Assembly: GCA_016786865.1 (NCBI GenBank)
Contig: JAEUVE010000007.1
Location: forward strand, 124,001-188,000
Length of the DNA: 64,000 nt
Direction of reading: 5' to 3'
From: Sediminibacterium sp.
Lineage (GTDB): Bacteria > Bacteroidota > Bacteroidia > Chitinophagales > Chitinophagaceae
Part shown: in pieces, positions 54,648 to 63,732 of the stretch
How the letters are laid out: each line of letters starts with the position of its first letter
How positions within the stretch are numbered: the first letter of the stretch is position 1
Program-made: the position numbers and the translations under genes
Notes under the pieces: model-generated
Told to the model about the DNA's origin: nothing
The model's database searches: none
What the model saw: the letters and a program-made list of their open reading frames with translations, nothing else

Positions 54648-54689
54648 AAGCGGTATTGCTACCCTGCAACGGAGGCTCTAAAGTATTCA

Positions 54690-55346
54690 CTAATCTTTAG
54701 TAGGCTTATGGTGTTTTTTGTAATAGTTGCAAAGTTGCTTTAAACCACAATCTGCGCATTTGGGATTTCTGGCCAAACAGGTGTACCGTCCGTGAAGGAT
54801 CAGCCAGTGGTGTGCGCGATGCACATATTCCTCCGGAATGTATTTAATCAACTCCTTTTCAACGGCCAGGGGGGTAGTGGCTTTTGTTCCAACCAATCCA
54901 AGGCGGTGGCTTACCCGGAATACATGGGTGTCTACCGCCATATTGGGTTGTTCGTCGATTACACTGGTAATAACGTTGGCTGTTTTTCTTCCAACACCCG
55001 GAAGTTGTACCAGTTCCTCCACCGTCATTGGTACCGTGCCGTTGAACTTTTCCAGCAGCATATTGGCCATGCCGATCAGGTGTTTGGTTTTGTTGTTGGG
55101 GTAGGAGATGCTACGGATCAGCGGAAATAAATCGTCAAATCCGGCTTTTGCCATTTCCTCAGGTCCCGGATACTGCCTGAATATTGCCGGAGTAGTCAGG
55201 TTTACCCGTTTATCGGTACACTGGGCAGAAAGAATCACTGCTACCAGCAACTGAAATGGGTTATCGTAAATTAATTCTGTTTCAGCAGTTGGGGTGGTGG
55301 CTAAAAAATAGTCAATTACCTGTTGGTACCTTTCCTTCCTCGTCAT
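54690..55346 (-). CDS. nth: Endonuclease III
   Basis: This is a 218-residue protein from ATG 55346; the frame opens earlier only through a TTG at 55367. The HhH-GPD core contains LLVAVILSAQCTDKRVN and the hairpin QLPGVGRKTANVI with the catalytic Lys121. The catalytic aspartate, Asp139, is in VDTHVFRVSHRLGL. The C-terminal iron-sulphur cluster CxxxxxxCxxCxxxxxC is present near residues 189-205 (CLARNPKCADCGLKQLC). It removes oxidised pyrimidines and nicks the abasic site. It starts 17 bp after a small gene, so the two may form an operon. Confidence 0.97.
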   Translation of the reverse strand: MTRKERYQQVIDYFLATTPTAETELIYDNPFQLLVAVILSAQCTDKRVNLTTPAIFRQYPGPEEMAKAGFDDLFPLIRSISYPNNKTKHLIGMANMLLEKFNGTVPMTVEELVQLPGVGRKTANVITSVIDEQPNMAVDTHVFRVSHRLGLVGTKATTPLAVEKELIKYIPEEYVHRAHHWLILHGRYTCLARNPKCADCGLKQLCNYYKKHHKPTKD

Positions 55347-55363
55347 GCTCAAAAATAACCAAT

Positions 55364-55597
55364 TCAATCCTCTTTTTTGGCCGATTTTGCGGCATAATCC
55401 AGAATGGCCTGTATGGTTTTGGGAGATGGGGATTTCAGTTTCAGGCGGTCCAGCTGTTCGGCTGTTTTTTTCAGTGTTACTACCCTTTCGTTCAGCGCTG
55501 CATCCTCTTTAATAGCCTGGTCAATTGCTGCGGTTAATGCGGGCGGGCAATCCTTGTATATGTACATAATCAGTTCCTCTTCTTTAAAGTTTTTCAT
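55364..55597 (-). CDS. Small conserved-looking protein upstream of nth (77 aa)
   Basis: This 77-residue protein is mainly helical, with no signal peptide or membrane helix. It reads EEELIMYIYKDCPPALTAAIDQAIKED, then a lysine-rich helix and a LKSPSPKTIQAILDYAAKS tail. The shape recalls short anti-sigma-like N-terminal domains, but there are no zinc-binding residues and no membrane part, so that is only a resemblance. It precedes nth by 17 bp, and co-transcription is likely. The function is not known to me. Confidence 0.7.
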   Translation of the reverse strand: MKNFKEEELIMYIYKDCPPALTAAIDQAIKEDAALNERVVTLKKTAEQLDRLKLKSPSPKTIQAILDYAAKSAKKED

Positions 55598-55728
55598 AAG
55601 CAGTTGGTCTGCGTGAACTCAGAGGATACGGCGTATTGGTAAAACGCAGGGCAGGGTTAAATATTGCAGTACTAACTATAAATAGGGAGGAGAATCCTGT
55701 TTTGAGGAGCAACGTTTTGGCGGGAATT

Positions 55729-56031
55729 TTATTTTTTTTCTGCTGAAGAATCTTCAAGGATGAAAATGTCTTCCCCCTCCTTTTTCATGAGGTACCGCTC
55801 TCTGGCAAAGCGTTCCAGGGCAGCAGGACTGTTCTGCAGATCGCCAAGTTCTTTACGGGTTTTCTCAATTTCCTTCTGATAATATTCTTTCTTGAGCTCC
55901 AGCTTCCTTAATTCGTCTCTGCGTTCCTTTTGCTGAAAATAATCCCGCTGATCTATAAATAGCATCCATACAATAAAGAACAACCCGGCAATCAGGTATT
56001 TATTGGTAATGATGGATGCAAATTTTTTCAT
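55729..56031 (-). CDS. FtsB/DivIC-type septum formation initiator
   Basis: This 100-residue protein has one transmembrane helix (about 12-28, YLIAGLFFIVWMLFI) followed by a charged coiled coil (about 35-66). It then has LERFARERYLMKKEGEDIFIL, the short conserved block of the DivIC/FtsB family. It should be a bitopic divisome protein acting with FtsL and FtsQ. It lies downstream of eno on the same strand, a pairing seen in many bacteria, but a terminator-like hairpin lies between them. Confidence 0.9.
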   Translation of the reverse strand: MKKFASIITNKYLIAGLFFIVWMLFIDQRDYFQQKERRDELRKLELKKEYYQKEIEKTRKELGDLQNSPAALERFARERYLMKKEGEDIFILEDSSAEKK

Positions 56032-56044
56032 AACAAAGGCCCAT

Positions 56045-56088
56045 AAAAAAGCTGGCAGATAAAAGTAGTAAGAAACCCTTATCTGCCA
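56045..56088 (-). terminator. Terminator after eno (before divIC-like gene)
   Basis: On the minus strand, a perfect 10-bp stem TGGCAGATAA / TTATCTGCCA (16-base loop) is followed by GC and six T. It sits between eno and the DivIC-like gene, so read-through into the latter may be partial. Confidence 0.75.
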
Positions 56089-56118
56089 ACCGATATTTAA
56101 TTCACAAATGTGAATGGC

Positions 56119-57429
<1,311 letters not shown>

Positions 57430-57440
57430 TTATAGAATGT

Positions 57441-57448
57441 CGAAGATA
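57441..57448 (-). promoter_or_regulatory. Candidate -7 box for eno
   Basis: The minus strand reads TATCTTCG, one mismatch to TAnnTTTG, 29 bp before the eno start. It has the same TTCG variant as before purD and the second susC. Confidence 0.33.
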
Positions 57449-57461
57449 CGTATTATGTAGT

Positions 57462-58181
57462 TTATACACTAACTCCCCCTGTCAGCTCCCGGAAGACCTC
57501 CTCCAGCGAACGATTGGCTTTCAGGTTGGCCAGGCTGTCGTCTGCCACTATTTTTCCTTTATGAATGATGATGATTCTGTTGCAAATGGCCTCCACTTCC
57601 TGCAAAATATGACTCGAAAACAACACGGTTTTGTCCTTGCCCTGTTCCTTGATCAGGTTGCGGATTTCGATAATCTGATTGGGATCCAGCCCGCTGGTAG
57701 GTTCATCCAGTATCAGTACTTCAGGGTTGTGTATCAGCGCGGCAGCCAGTCCTACCCGTTGCTTATACCCTTTGGAAAGCTGTCCGATTTTTTTGTGTTG
57801 TTCCGGCCCCAGTCCGGTACGTTCAATTACCGAGGCTACTGTCCAGGGGCTGTTGAGGGTGCTTTTGATTCCATGAATACCTGCAACAAATGCCAGATAT
57901 TCTTTAACATACATATCGTAGTAAAGCGGGTTGGCTTCGGACAAATAGCCAATCTTTTTTTTACAGGTAATAGAATTTTGCAGCAGATCCTCTCCACAAA
58001 TGCGAATGCTTCCCGAATCCGGCTGCAGAAATCCGGTAATCATTTTCATGGTGGTGCTTTTCCCGGCACCATTCGGTCCTAAAAAACCAACAATCTCTCC
58101 TTTCGACAGGCTGAAAGAAAGCTGATCTACTGCTTTCTGGGAGCCATACATTTTTACCAAACCGGATACCTCAATCGACAT
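57462..58181 (-). CDS. ABC transporter ATP-binding protein, GldA-like
   Basis: This is a 239-residue ABC ATPase. Walker A GPNGAGKST is at 35-43, the LSKGYKQR signature at 136-143, Walker B VLILDEPTSGLDP from about 156, and the switch histidine at 192. Sequence style (YLSEANPLYYDMYVKEYLAF, HILQEVEAICNRIIIIHKGKIVADD) is that of GldA, the ATPase of the gliding-motility ABC complex. However, GldA proteins are usually near 300 residues, and this one lacks the C-terminal extra domain. No gldF/gldG permease lies in the window. It could be GldA or a general ABC-2 exporter ATPase. A perfect TATTTTTG box lies 16 bp before its start. Confidence 0.85.
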   Translation of the reverse strand: MSIEVSGLVKMYGSQKAVDQLSFSLSKGEIVGFLGPNGAGKSTTMKMITGFLQPDSGSIRICGEDLLQNSITCKKKIGYLSEANPLYYDMYVKEYLAFVAGIHGIKSTLNSPWTVASVIERTGLGPEQHKKIGQLSKGYKQRVGLAAALIHNPEVLILDEPTSGLDPNQIIEIRNLIKEQGKDKTVLFSSHILQEVEAICNRIIIIHKGKIVADDSLANLKANRSLEEVFRELTGGVSV

Positions 58182-58197
58182 ACTGATCTGTTTGGTT

Positions 58198-58205
58198 CAA
58201 AAATA
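58198..58205 (-). promoter_or_regulatory. Candidate -7 box for GldA-like gene
   Basis: The minus strand reads TATTTTTG, a perfect TAnnTTTG match ending 16 bp before the start codon. Confidence 0.42.
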
Positions 58206-58260
58206 ACCAAATTATCGGCTGCGGCTTGTTAAAAACCAGTTAGCGATGATCTTTCGGGTT

Positions 58261-58482
58261 CTATTCCTGATCGTATTCTCCTTTCAAGGCGTAGTAGCCA
58301 AAGATCATCAGGCCAATGGCAATCGGAATGAAAACCACCACAAATACACCCCATTGTATTTTGGCATCCACCGTGGGATGTGCGGTGGTTTGCTGCAGGG
58401 CTGTTTGTACCAGGTAGTATATAGCAACTGGGCCCAGTAAGATCCAGATAATACCCATCCATTTTTTTAGTTGATTCATCAT
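58261..58482 (-). CDS. Small two-helix membrane protein next to MFS transporter (73 aa)
   Basis: This 73-residue protein has two hydrophobic helices (about 8-29 and 44-67) joined by a short polar loop, with a charged C-terminal tail (YYALKGEYDQE). It begins 16 bp after the MFS transporter stop on the same strand, so it is almost certainly translated from the same message. Another frame overlaps it (58229-58486) but reads as non-protein. I do not recognise the family. It may be a transporter partner or stabiliser, by analogy to the small DUF485 protein that precedes the acetate symporter ActP beside acs in E. coli. The sequences are not alike. Confidence 0.8.
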   Translation of the reverse strand: MMNQLKKWMGIIWILLGPVAIYYLVQTALQQTTAHPTVDAKIQWGVFVVVFIPIAIGLMIFGYYALKGEYDQE

Positions 58483-58498
58483 GCAAGATTTAGGTTAA

Positions 58499-60031
58499 TC
58501 AGGATTCAATCGGAGGATCAATTTTATTTTGAAGATACACTGTACCAATGATCAGGCTTACAGCAGCAATAATAATCGGATACATCAGACCCACCAGCAG
58601 GTCGTTGGTATAAATGGTGGTGAGCAATGTGGCAATGAAAGGCGTGAGCCCACCAAACACACCGTTACCGATATGGTAGGGCAGCGACATGGAAGTATAC
58701 CTGATTTTTGTGGGGAACAATTCCACCAAAAATGCAGCTATCGGGCCATATACCATGGTTACATACAAAATCATGATGAACACGATTCCGGTCATTTTCC
58801 AGTAATCGTTGCTGCCCAGTATTTTGGCGGTTTTAACTGCAGGTTTTGTCATCTGCAGCTGTCCTGCTTTGTACAGGGTGTCTACTGTTGTTTCTGTTAC
58901 CTGCATTCCATTTTCATACTTGCGGATGACGGCAACGGTTCTGAGCGTGTCGGATGTGGTGAGTACATGTCTTTCCGATTTCACCATTTTTTGGTCTACG
59001 AGTTCTGTGGAATTGGCCGGATCGGAAATTTTCAGCAACTGACCAAACAGGGTATGGTAAGAAATGATGGCCAGGAACATGCCCCCCAGCATGATCCACT
59101 TGCGTCCTATTTTATCGCTCCAGTGTCCGAACACCACAAAAAATGGTGTGCCCAGTAAAATAGCCCAGATCAATATGGTGCGGGACTGATCAAAATCAAT
59201 TTTACAAACATTCTCAATAAAAGACTGCGCATAGAATTGTCCGGTGTACCATACCACTCCCTGCCCCATAGTGGCTCCAAACAGCGCCAGTAAAACCATT
59301 TTTAAATTGGTTTTATGGCCAAAGCTCTCTTTAATAGGATTCACGGCGGTTTTACCCGATTTTTTCAGCTCGGTAAACAGCGGCGATTCCTTCATTTTTA
59401 AACGGATGTAAATGGAAACACCTACCAGTAATACAGATACAATGAACGGAATGCGCCATCCCCATTCATTGAACTTGCTGATGGATTTTGCCGGATCTGC
59501 ATCCAGCGAATGCCTGGTCAGCAGAATCACCCCCAGTGAAACAAATAAGCCCAGTGTGGCGGTGGTCTGAATCCAGGAAGTATAATAACCCCTTTTATGT
59601 TCAGGAGCATGTTCTGCAACATAGGTGGCTGCACCCCCATATTCTCCTCCCAGGGCAAGGCCCTGTAAGAGGCGAAGAATCAATACAATGATCGGGGCTG
59701 CAAATCCGATGCTTTCGTAGCCCGGAACCAGACCTATGGCAAATGTTGATCCACCCATGATTACAAGGGTCAGCAGGAAGGTATGTTTCCTGCCGATCAG
59801 GTCGCCCAGTCTGCCAAAGAAGAGGGCACCAAAGGGCCTTACAATAAAGCCTGCCGCAAAAGTAGCCAGCGTGGAAAGCAGGGCGGCAGTTGGATTGGTT
59901 TTGGGAAAAAACTGGCTGGCTATAACCGTGGCAAGGCTTCCGAAAATGTAAAAGTCGTACCATTCTATCAGTGTACCCATCGAAGAAGCGGCAATCACCC
60001 TTCTTAGTGTTTTATTTTCTATCATTGGCAT
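58499..60031 (-). CDS. MHS-type MFS transporter (metabolite:H+ symporter family)
   Basis: This 510-residue, 12-helix protein carries the MHS signature: IAASSMGTLIEWYDFYIFGSLA at the start, then FGRLGDLIGRKHTFLLTL and LALGGEYGGAATYVAEHAPEHKRGYYTSW. MHS proteins take up organic acids, proline/betaine or similar metabolites with protons. A soluble insert of about 70 residues (around SDPANSTELVDQ to VKTAKILGSNDYW) sits between helices 9 and 10, which should face the periplasm; canonical members lack it. It is divergent from acs across 80 bp and leads the small two-helix gene, so a monocarboxylate or acetate substrate is plausible but inferred. The start may be ATG 60031 or ATG 60025. Confidence 0.88.
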   Translation of the reverse strand: MPMIENKTLRRVIAASSMGTLIEWYDFYIFGSLATVIASQFFPKTNPTAALLSTLATFAAGFIVRPFGALFFGRLGDLIGRKHTFLLTLVIMGGSTFAIGLVPGYESIGFAAPIIVLILRLLQGLALGGEYGGAATYVAEHAPEHKRGYYTSWIQTTATLGLFVSLGVILLTRHSLDADPAKSISKFNEWGWRIPFIVSVLLVGVSIYIRLKMKESPLFTELKKSGKTAVNPIKESFGHKTNLKMVLLALFGATMGQGVVWYTGQFYAQSFIENVCKIDFDQSRTILIWAILLGTPFFVVFGHWSDKIGRKWIMLGGMFLAIISYHTLFGQLLKISDPANSTELVDQKMVKSERHVLTTSDTLRTVAVIRKYENGMQVTETTVDTLYKAGQLQMTKPAVKTAKILGSNDYWKMTGIVFIMILYVTMVYGPIAAFLVELFPTKIRYTSMSLPYHIGNGVFGGLTPFIATLLTTIYTNDLLVGLMYPIIIAAVSLIIGTVYLQNKIDPPIES

Positions 60032-60085
60032 AAATGAAGTTTCAACTTACGCCAATTGGAGCAGATCGCCAAGCAAGTAATCCCG

Positions 60086-60093
60086 TATATTTA
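60086..60093 (+). promoter_or_regulatory. Candidate -7 box for acs
   Basis: TATATTTA (one mismatch to TAnnTTTG) ends 18 bp before ATG 60112. It lies downstream of the longer in-frame start (60034), supporting the shorter protein. An 8-bp palindrome, CCAATTGG, is at 60052-60059 in the same divergent gap. Confidence 0.28.
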
Positions 60094-60111
60094 TATCCGA
60101 AAAAATTTGCC

Positions 60112-62058
60112 ATGAGCTATCCATATCAGATCAAGAGCTTTGAAGAATACAAAGCAGCTTACCAGAAGAGTATTGAAGACCCTGCGGGTTTCTGGGAAGA
60201 CATTGCCAATCATTTTACCTGGAAAAAAAAATGGGCCTCCAAAGAAGATGTACTTCGCTGGAATTTCAAAGAGCCCAAAGTTGAATGGTTCAAGGGTGCC
60301 AAGATGAATATCACCGAGAACTGTTTAGACAGGCACCTGGCCGAACGCGGCAATCAGCCTGCATTGATCTGGGAAGCGAATGATCCGGAATATCCCAGCA
60401 GGATACTGACTTATAAAAAGCTGCACGAGAAAGTTTGCCAGTTTGCACATGTATTAAAAAACAACGGTGTGCAGAAAGGGGATCGTGTTTGTATTTATAT
60501 GGGAATGATTCCCCGCCTGGCCATTGCAGTACTGGCCTGTGCCAGGATTGGTGCGGTACACAGCGTTATTTTCGGAGGCTTCTCCGCGCAGAGCATTGCA
60601 GACAGGCTGGAAGATGCCCAGGCTACTTTTATAATTACCTGCGACGGAGCATACAGAGGCGCCAAAGACATTCCATTGAAGAGTGTGATTGATGATGCGT
60701 TGATCGGAAATAAAACCGTTAAGAAAGTAATTGTTGCTACCAGAACCAGAACGGCTGTTTCCATGATCAAGGGGAGAGATGTATGGTGGGAAGATGAAGT
60801 GCAGCATATCGAAGACAAAGGCATCACCTATATTGAAGCAGAGGAAATGGATGCGGAAGATCCATTGTTTATTCTGTATACCTCCGGTAGTACCGGCAAG
60901 CCCAAAGGAGTGGTGCATACCTGTGGCGGATACATGATTTATGCCAACTACACTTTTGTGAATGTGTTCCAGTACCAGCCCGGACAGATTCATTTCTGCA
61001 CGGCAGATATCGGCTGGATCACAGGTCACAGTTATATTGTATATGGTCCGTTGAGCGCCGGCGCCACCACCCTCATGTTTGAAGGGGTTCCAACTTTTCC
61101 GGATGCCGGAAGATTCTGGGATATCGTAGATAAATTCAAAGTAAATATTTTATACACGGCACCAACAGCCATCCGGAGCCTGATGGGCTTTGGCCTTGGG
61201 CCATTGCAGGGAAAAGATCTTTCTTCTCTGAAAGTGCTGGGTACCGTTGGTGAACCTATTAATGAGGAAGCATGGCATTGGTATGATGAAAATGTAGGCA
61301 AGGGTAAATGTCCGATTGTGGATACCTGGTGGCAAACAGAAACCGGGGCCTGTCTTATTAGTAATATGGCGGGCATTACTCCGGCGAAACCAAGTTGGGC
61401 AACCCTGCCAATGCCTGGTGTGCAAATGGTGCTGGTAGATGAAAATGGAAAAGAAGTGGAAGGAGAGGCTGGCCAGACCGTTTCTGGTAACCTCTGCATC
61501 AAAGCGCCATGGCCGGGAATATTGAGAACAACCTGGGGAGATCATGAACGTTGCCGCACCAATTATTTTGCCACATACGAAAACATGTATTTTACCGGGG
61601 ATGGCGCACTGCGCGATAAAGACGGTAATTACCGGATCACCGGCAGGGTGGATGATGTATTGAATGTGAGCGGTCACCGCATTGGTACAGCCGAAGTGGA
61701 GAACGCCATCAACATGCACGCTGGTGTGGTGGAAAGTGCTGTGGTAGGTTATCCGCACGAAGTAAAAGGGCAGGGTATCTACGCATATATTATTTACCAG
61801 GGATCGCATGCACAGAACACGCATGGTTCCGGAGACCTGGTGCGGAAAGATATTCTGCAAACTGTAACAAGAATGATCGGCGCTATTGCAAAGCCGGATA
61901 AGATCCAGTTTGTAAGTGGTTTGCCTAAAACAAGAAGCGGTAAGATCATGCGACGGATTTTGCGGAAGATTGCCGAAGGAGAAACGGAGAACTTAGGAGA
62001 TACTTCAACACTGCTGGACCCAGCAGTAGTGGATGAAATCCTCAATGGAAGAATTTGA
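60112..62058 (+). CDS. acs: Acetyl-CoA synthetase (AMP-forming)
   Basis: This is a 648-residue protein from ATG 60112, the normal Acs size. Adenylation motifs include YTSGSTGKPKGVVH, GWITGHSYIVYGPL, TWWQTETG, and GDGALRDKDGNYRITGRVDD with NVSGHRIGTAEVE. The catalytic lysine, Lys611, is in PKTRSGKIMRR, the site that is acetylated in regulated relatives. The enzyme turns acetate, ATP and CoA into acetyl-CoA. Its frame continues upstream to 60034, but that part is not Acs-like. It diverges from an MHS transporter gene and ends at a bidirectional hairpin. Confidence 0.97.
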   Translation: MSYPYQIKSFEEYKAAYQKSIEDPAGFWEDIANHFTWKKKWASKEDVLRWNFKEPKVEWFKGAKMNITENCLDRHLAERGNQPALIWEANDPEYPSRILTYKKLHEKVCQFAHVLKNNGVQKGDRVCIYMGMIPRLAIAVLACARIGAVHSVIFGGFSAQSIADRLEDAQATFIITCDGAYRGAKDIPLKSVIDDALIGNKTVKKVIVATRTRTAVSMIKGRDVWWEDEVQHIEDKGITYIEAEEMDAEDPLFILYTSGSTGKPKGVVHTCGGYMIYANYTFVNVFQYQPGQIHFCTADIGWITGHSYIVYGPLSAGATTLMFEGVPTFPDAGRFWDIVDKFKVNILYTAPTAIRSLMGFGLGPLQGKDLSSLKVLGTVGEPINEEAWHWYDENVGKGKCPIVDTWWQTETGACLISNMAGITPAKPSWATLPMPGVQMVLVDENGKEVEGEAGQTVSGNLCIKAPWPGILRTTWGDHERCRTNYFATYENMYFTGDGALRDKDGNYRITGRVDDVLNVSGHRIGTAEVENAINMHAGVVESAVVGYPHEVKGQGIYAYIIYQGSHAQNTHGSGDLVRKDILQTVTRMIGAIAKPDKIQFVSGLPKTRSGKIMRRILRKIAEGETENLGDTSTLLDPAVVDEILNGRI

Positions 62059-62083
62059 TTCTGAACAAAGTTGTACGATAACA

Positions 62084-62119
62084 AAAACGCTTGTTGACCA
62101 TGAAATCAACAAGCGTTTT
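62084..62119. terminator. Bidirectional terminator between acs and D-aminoacylase gene
   Basis: A perfect 14-bp stem AAAACGCTTGTTGA / TCAACAAGCGTTTT (62084-62097 and 62106-62119) has A on one flank and T on the other, serving both converging transcripts. Confidence 0.88.
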
Positions 62120-62151
62120 ATATTTAATTAAAGTCGCAGATTTCCAGCGAC

Positions 62152-63732
62152 CTATTGATTGTTTCTCAACGCTATACCATTCCTGCTGTTGTTCTGCACA
62201 CCGTTTTCTACGGAAACAACACCATTCACCAATACATACTTAAATCCGGTGCTGTATTGATGGGGCTGGTCGTAGGTAGATAAATCGTTCACTGTTTTTT
62301 CGTTGAAGATTACCAGGTCGGCAGCAAATCCTTCGCGCAGCAGGCCCCTGTTGTGCAGATTAAATTTCTGGGCAGGCAGGGAAGTCATTCTGCGAATGGC
62401 TTCTTCCAGTGAAATTACTTTTTCTTCGCGCACGTATTTACCCAGTACCCTGGCATTGGTGCCATAACCACGCGGATGCGGATTGCCTGATCCAAATACA
62501 CGGATGCTGGCATCGCTGGCAAACATATTGAAAGGATAGCGCATGATATTTTTTACATCCTCATCGCTCATGCCATGGAAAATCATGCCAGCACCGCCAA
62601 GTTCCATCATCTGAAGAATGGTTTCGGCTTCCTCTTTCACTTTGTGTTTTTTTCCCCGCATCAGGTTCACTTCTTCAATGCTCTTTCCGTTGTAGGAACT
62701 GTCTGGTTTAAAACTGGCTACCACCGGGTAACTGAAATGCGGTAGCCCTCTTTTTTTAAGATTCTTCAGCATTACGTCAATCACCTGTTTGCGGATCTCC
62801 GGATTCGCCAGCCTGGCTTTAATAGAGTCCTGTCCGTCTGCCAGCACCCAGTCTGGCAGGAGGGTACTCAACGAAGTACTGCTGGCAGTATAGGGGTATT
62901 GGTCGATGGTTACATCCAGTCCTTCTTCTCTGGCTTTGATGATCATTGGTACAGTTTCTCTGCTTCTTCCCCAGTTCTGCTGTCCGCTTAATTTAAAATG
63001 AGAAATTTCCACGGGTATCCGGGCTTCTCTTCCAATGGTCAGCGCTTCTTCAATGGCTTTTACCACGCTGTCTCCCTCGGAACGCATATGGCTGGCGTAT
63101 ACGCCATTGTATTGAGCGGTCACTTTTGCCAGGCGCACTACTTCGGGTGTTTTGGAATAAGTTCCCGGAATATAAATGAGGCCGGTAGACATGCCTACTG
63201 CGCCGTCTTTCATGGCCTGTTCTACAATGGATTCCATATGCTGCATTTCTGCTTCGTCGGGATCGCGGTTGGCAGATCCCATCGCAGCCTTGCGCACATC
63301 GTTGTGCCCGATCAGTGCGGCCACATTAACGGCCGGCCGCAGGCTGTCGATCATGCGGAGGTAGCCACCCAGGTTCACTTCGGAAATACCGCAGTTCCCC
63401 GTTACTACGGAGGTAACCCCATCGTAGATAAAATTAGACGCCAGCGGATTTTTCTTTTCATCTCCCTCAATATGTGTGTGCACATCAATAAAACCGGGCG
63501 CTACGATCAGTCCGCCTGCATCAATAATTTTACCTGCCTGCCAGTTGTCCAGGCGACCAATTTTTACAATTTTACCTGCTCGTACGGCCACATCTCCAAT
63601 GAACCAGGAATTACCGGTTCCATCAATAATTTTTCCGTTTTTGATGAGTACATCAGCCTGCTGGGCATGTAGGGGCTGGTTGAAGGTAATGCTTAGGGTA
63701 AGCAGTAGAAATGTGCAGAAAGCTAATTTCAT
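62152..63732 (-). CDS. Exported D-aminoacylase/N-acyl-D-amino-acid deacylase-type amidohydrolase
   Basis: This 526-residue protein has a signal peptide cut after about residue 23 (LHAQQ). It is an amidohydrolase-superfamily member with the metal motif HTH at 85-87 (GFIDVHTHIEGD) and TGNCGIS with Cys114, a hallmark of the D-aminoacylase subfamily. ASHMRSEGDSV, VEISHFKLSG and FASDASIRVFGSGNPHPRGYG follow, with the final catalytic aspartate in ASDA. It likely hydrolyses N-acyl-D-amino acids or related compounds outside the cytoplasm; substrate is unknown. It converges on acs, with a shared terminator between them, and its promoter region opens to the right edge. A TAATTTCA sequence on the minus strand at 63751-63758 lies 18 bp before the start. 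Confidence 0.92.
   Translation of the reverse strand: MKLAFCTFLLLTLSITFNQPLHAQQADVLIKNGKIIDGTGNSWFIGDVAVRAGKIVKIGRLDNWQAGKIIDAGGLIVAPGFIDVHTHIEGDEKKNPLASNFIYDGVTSVVTGNCGISEVNLGGYLRMIDSLRPAVNVAALIGHNDVRKAAMGSANRDPDEAEMQHMESIVEQAMKDGAVGMSTGLIYIPGTYSKTPEVVRLAKVTAQYNGVYASHMRSEGDSVVKAIEEALTIGREARIPVEISHFKLSGQQNWGRSRETVPMIIKAREEGLDVTIDQYPYTASSTSLSTLLPDWVLADGQDSIKARLANPEIRKQVIDVMLKNLKKRGLPHFSYPVVASFKPDSSYNGKSIEEVNLMRGKKHKVKEEAETILQMMELGGAGMIFHGMSDEDVKNIMRYPFNMFASDASIRVFGSGNPHPRGYGTNARVLGKYVREEKVISLEEAIRRMTSLPAQKFNLHNRGLLREGFAADLVIFNEKTVNDLSTYDQPHQYSTGFKYVLVNGVVSVENGVQNNSRNGIALRNNQ

Noticed and set aside
58229..58486. 85-codon frame overlapping the two-helix protein in another frame
   Set aside because: The 73-residue frame has clean membrane helices and correct spacing after the MFS gene; this one has neither.
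60034..60111. N-terminal extension of acetyl-CoA synthetase to 60034
   Set aside because: No similarity to Acs, and it spans the divergent promoter region; ATG 60112 gives the normal length.
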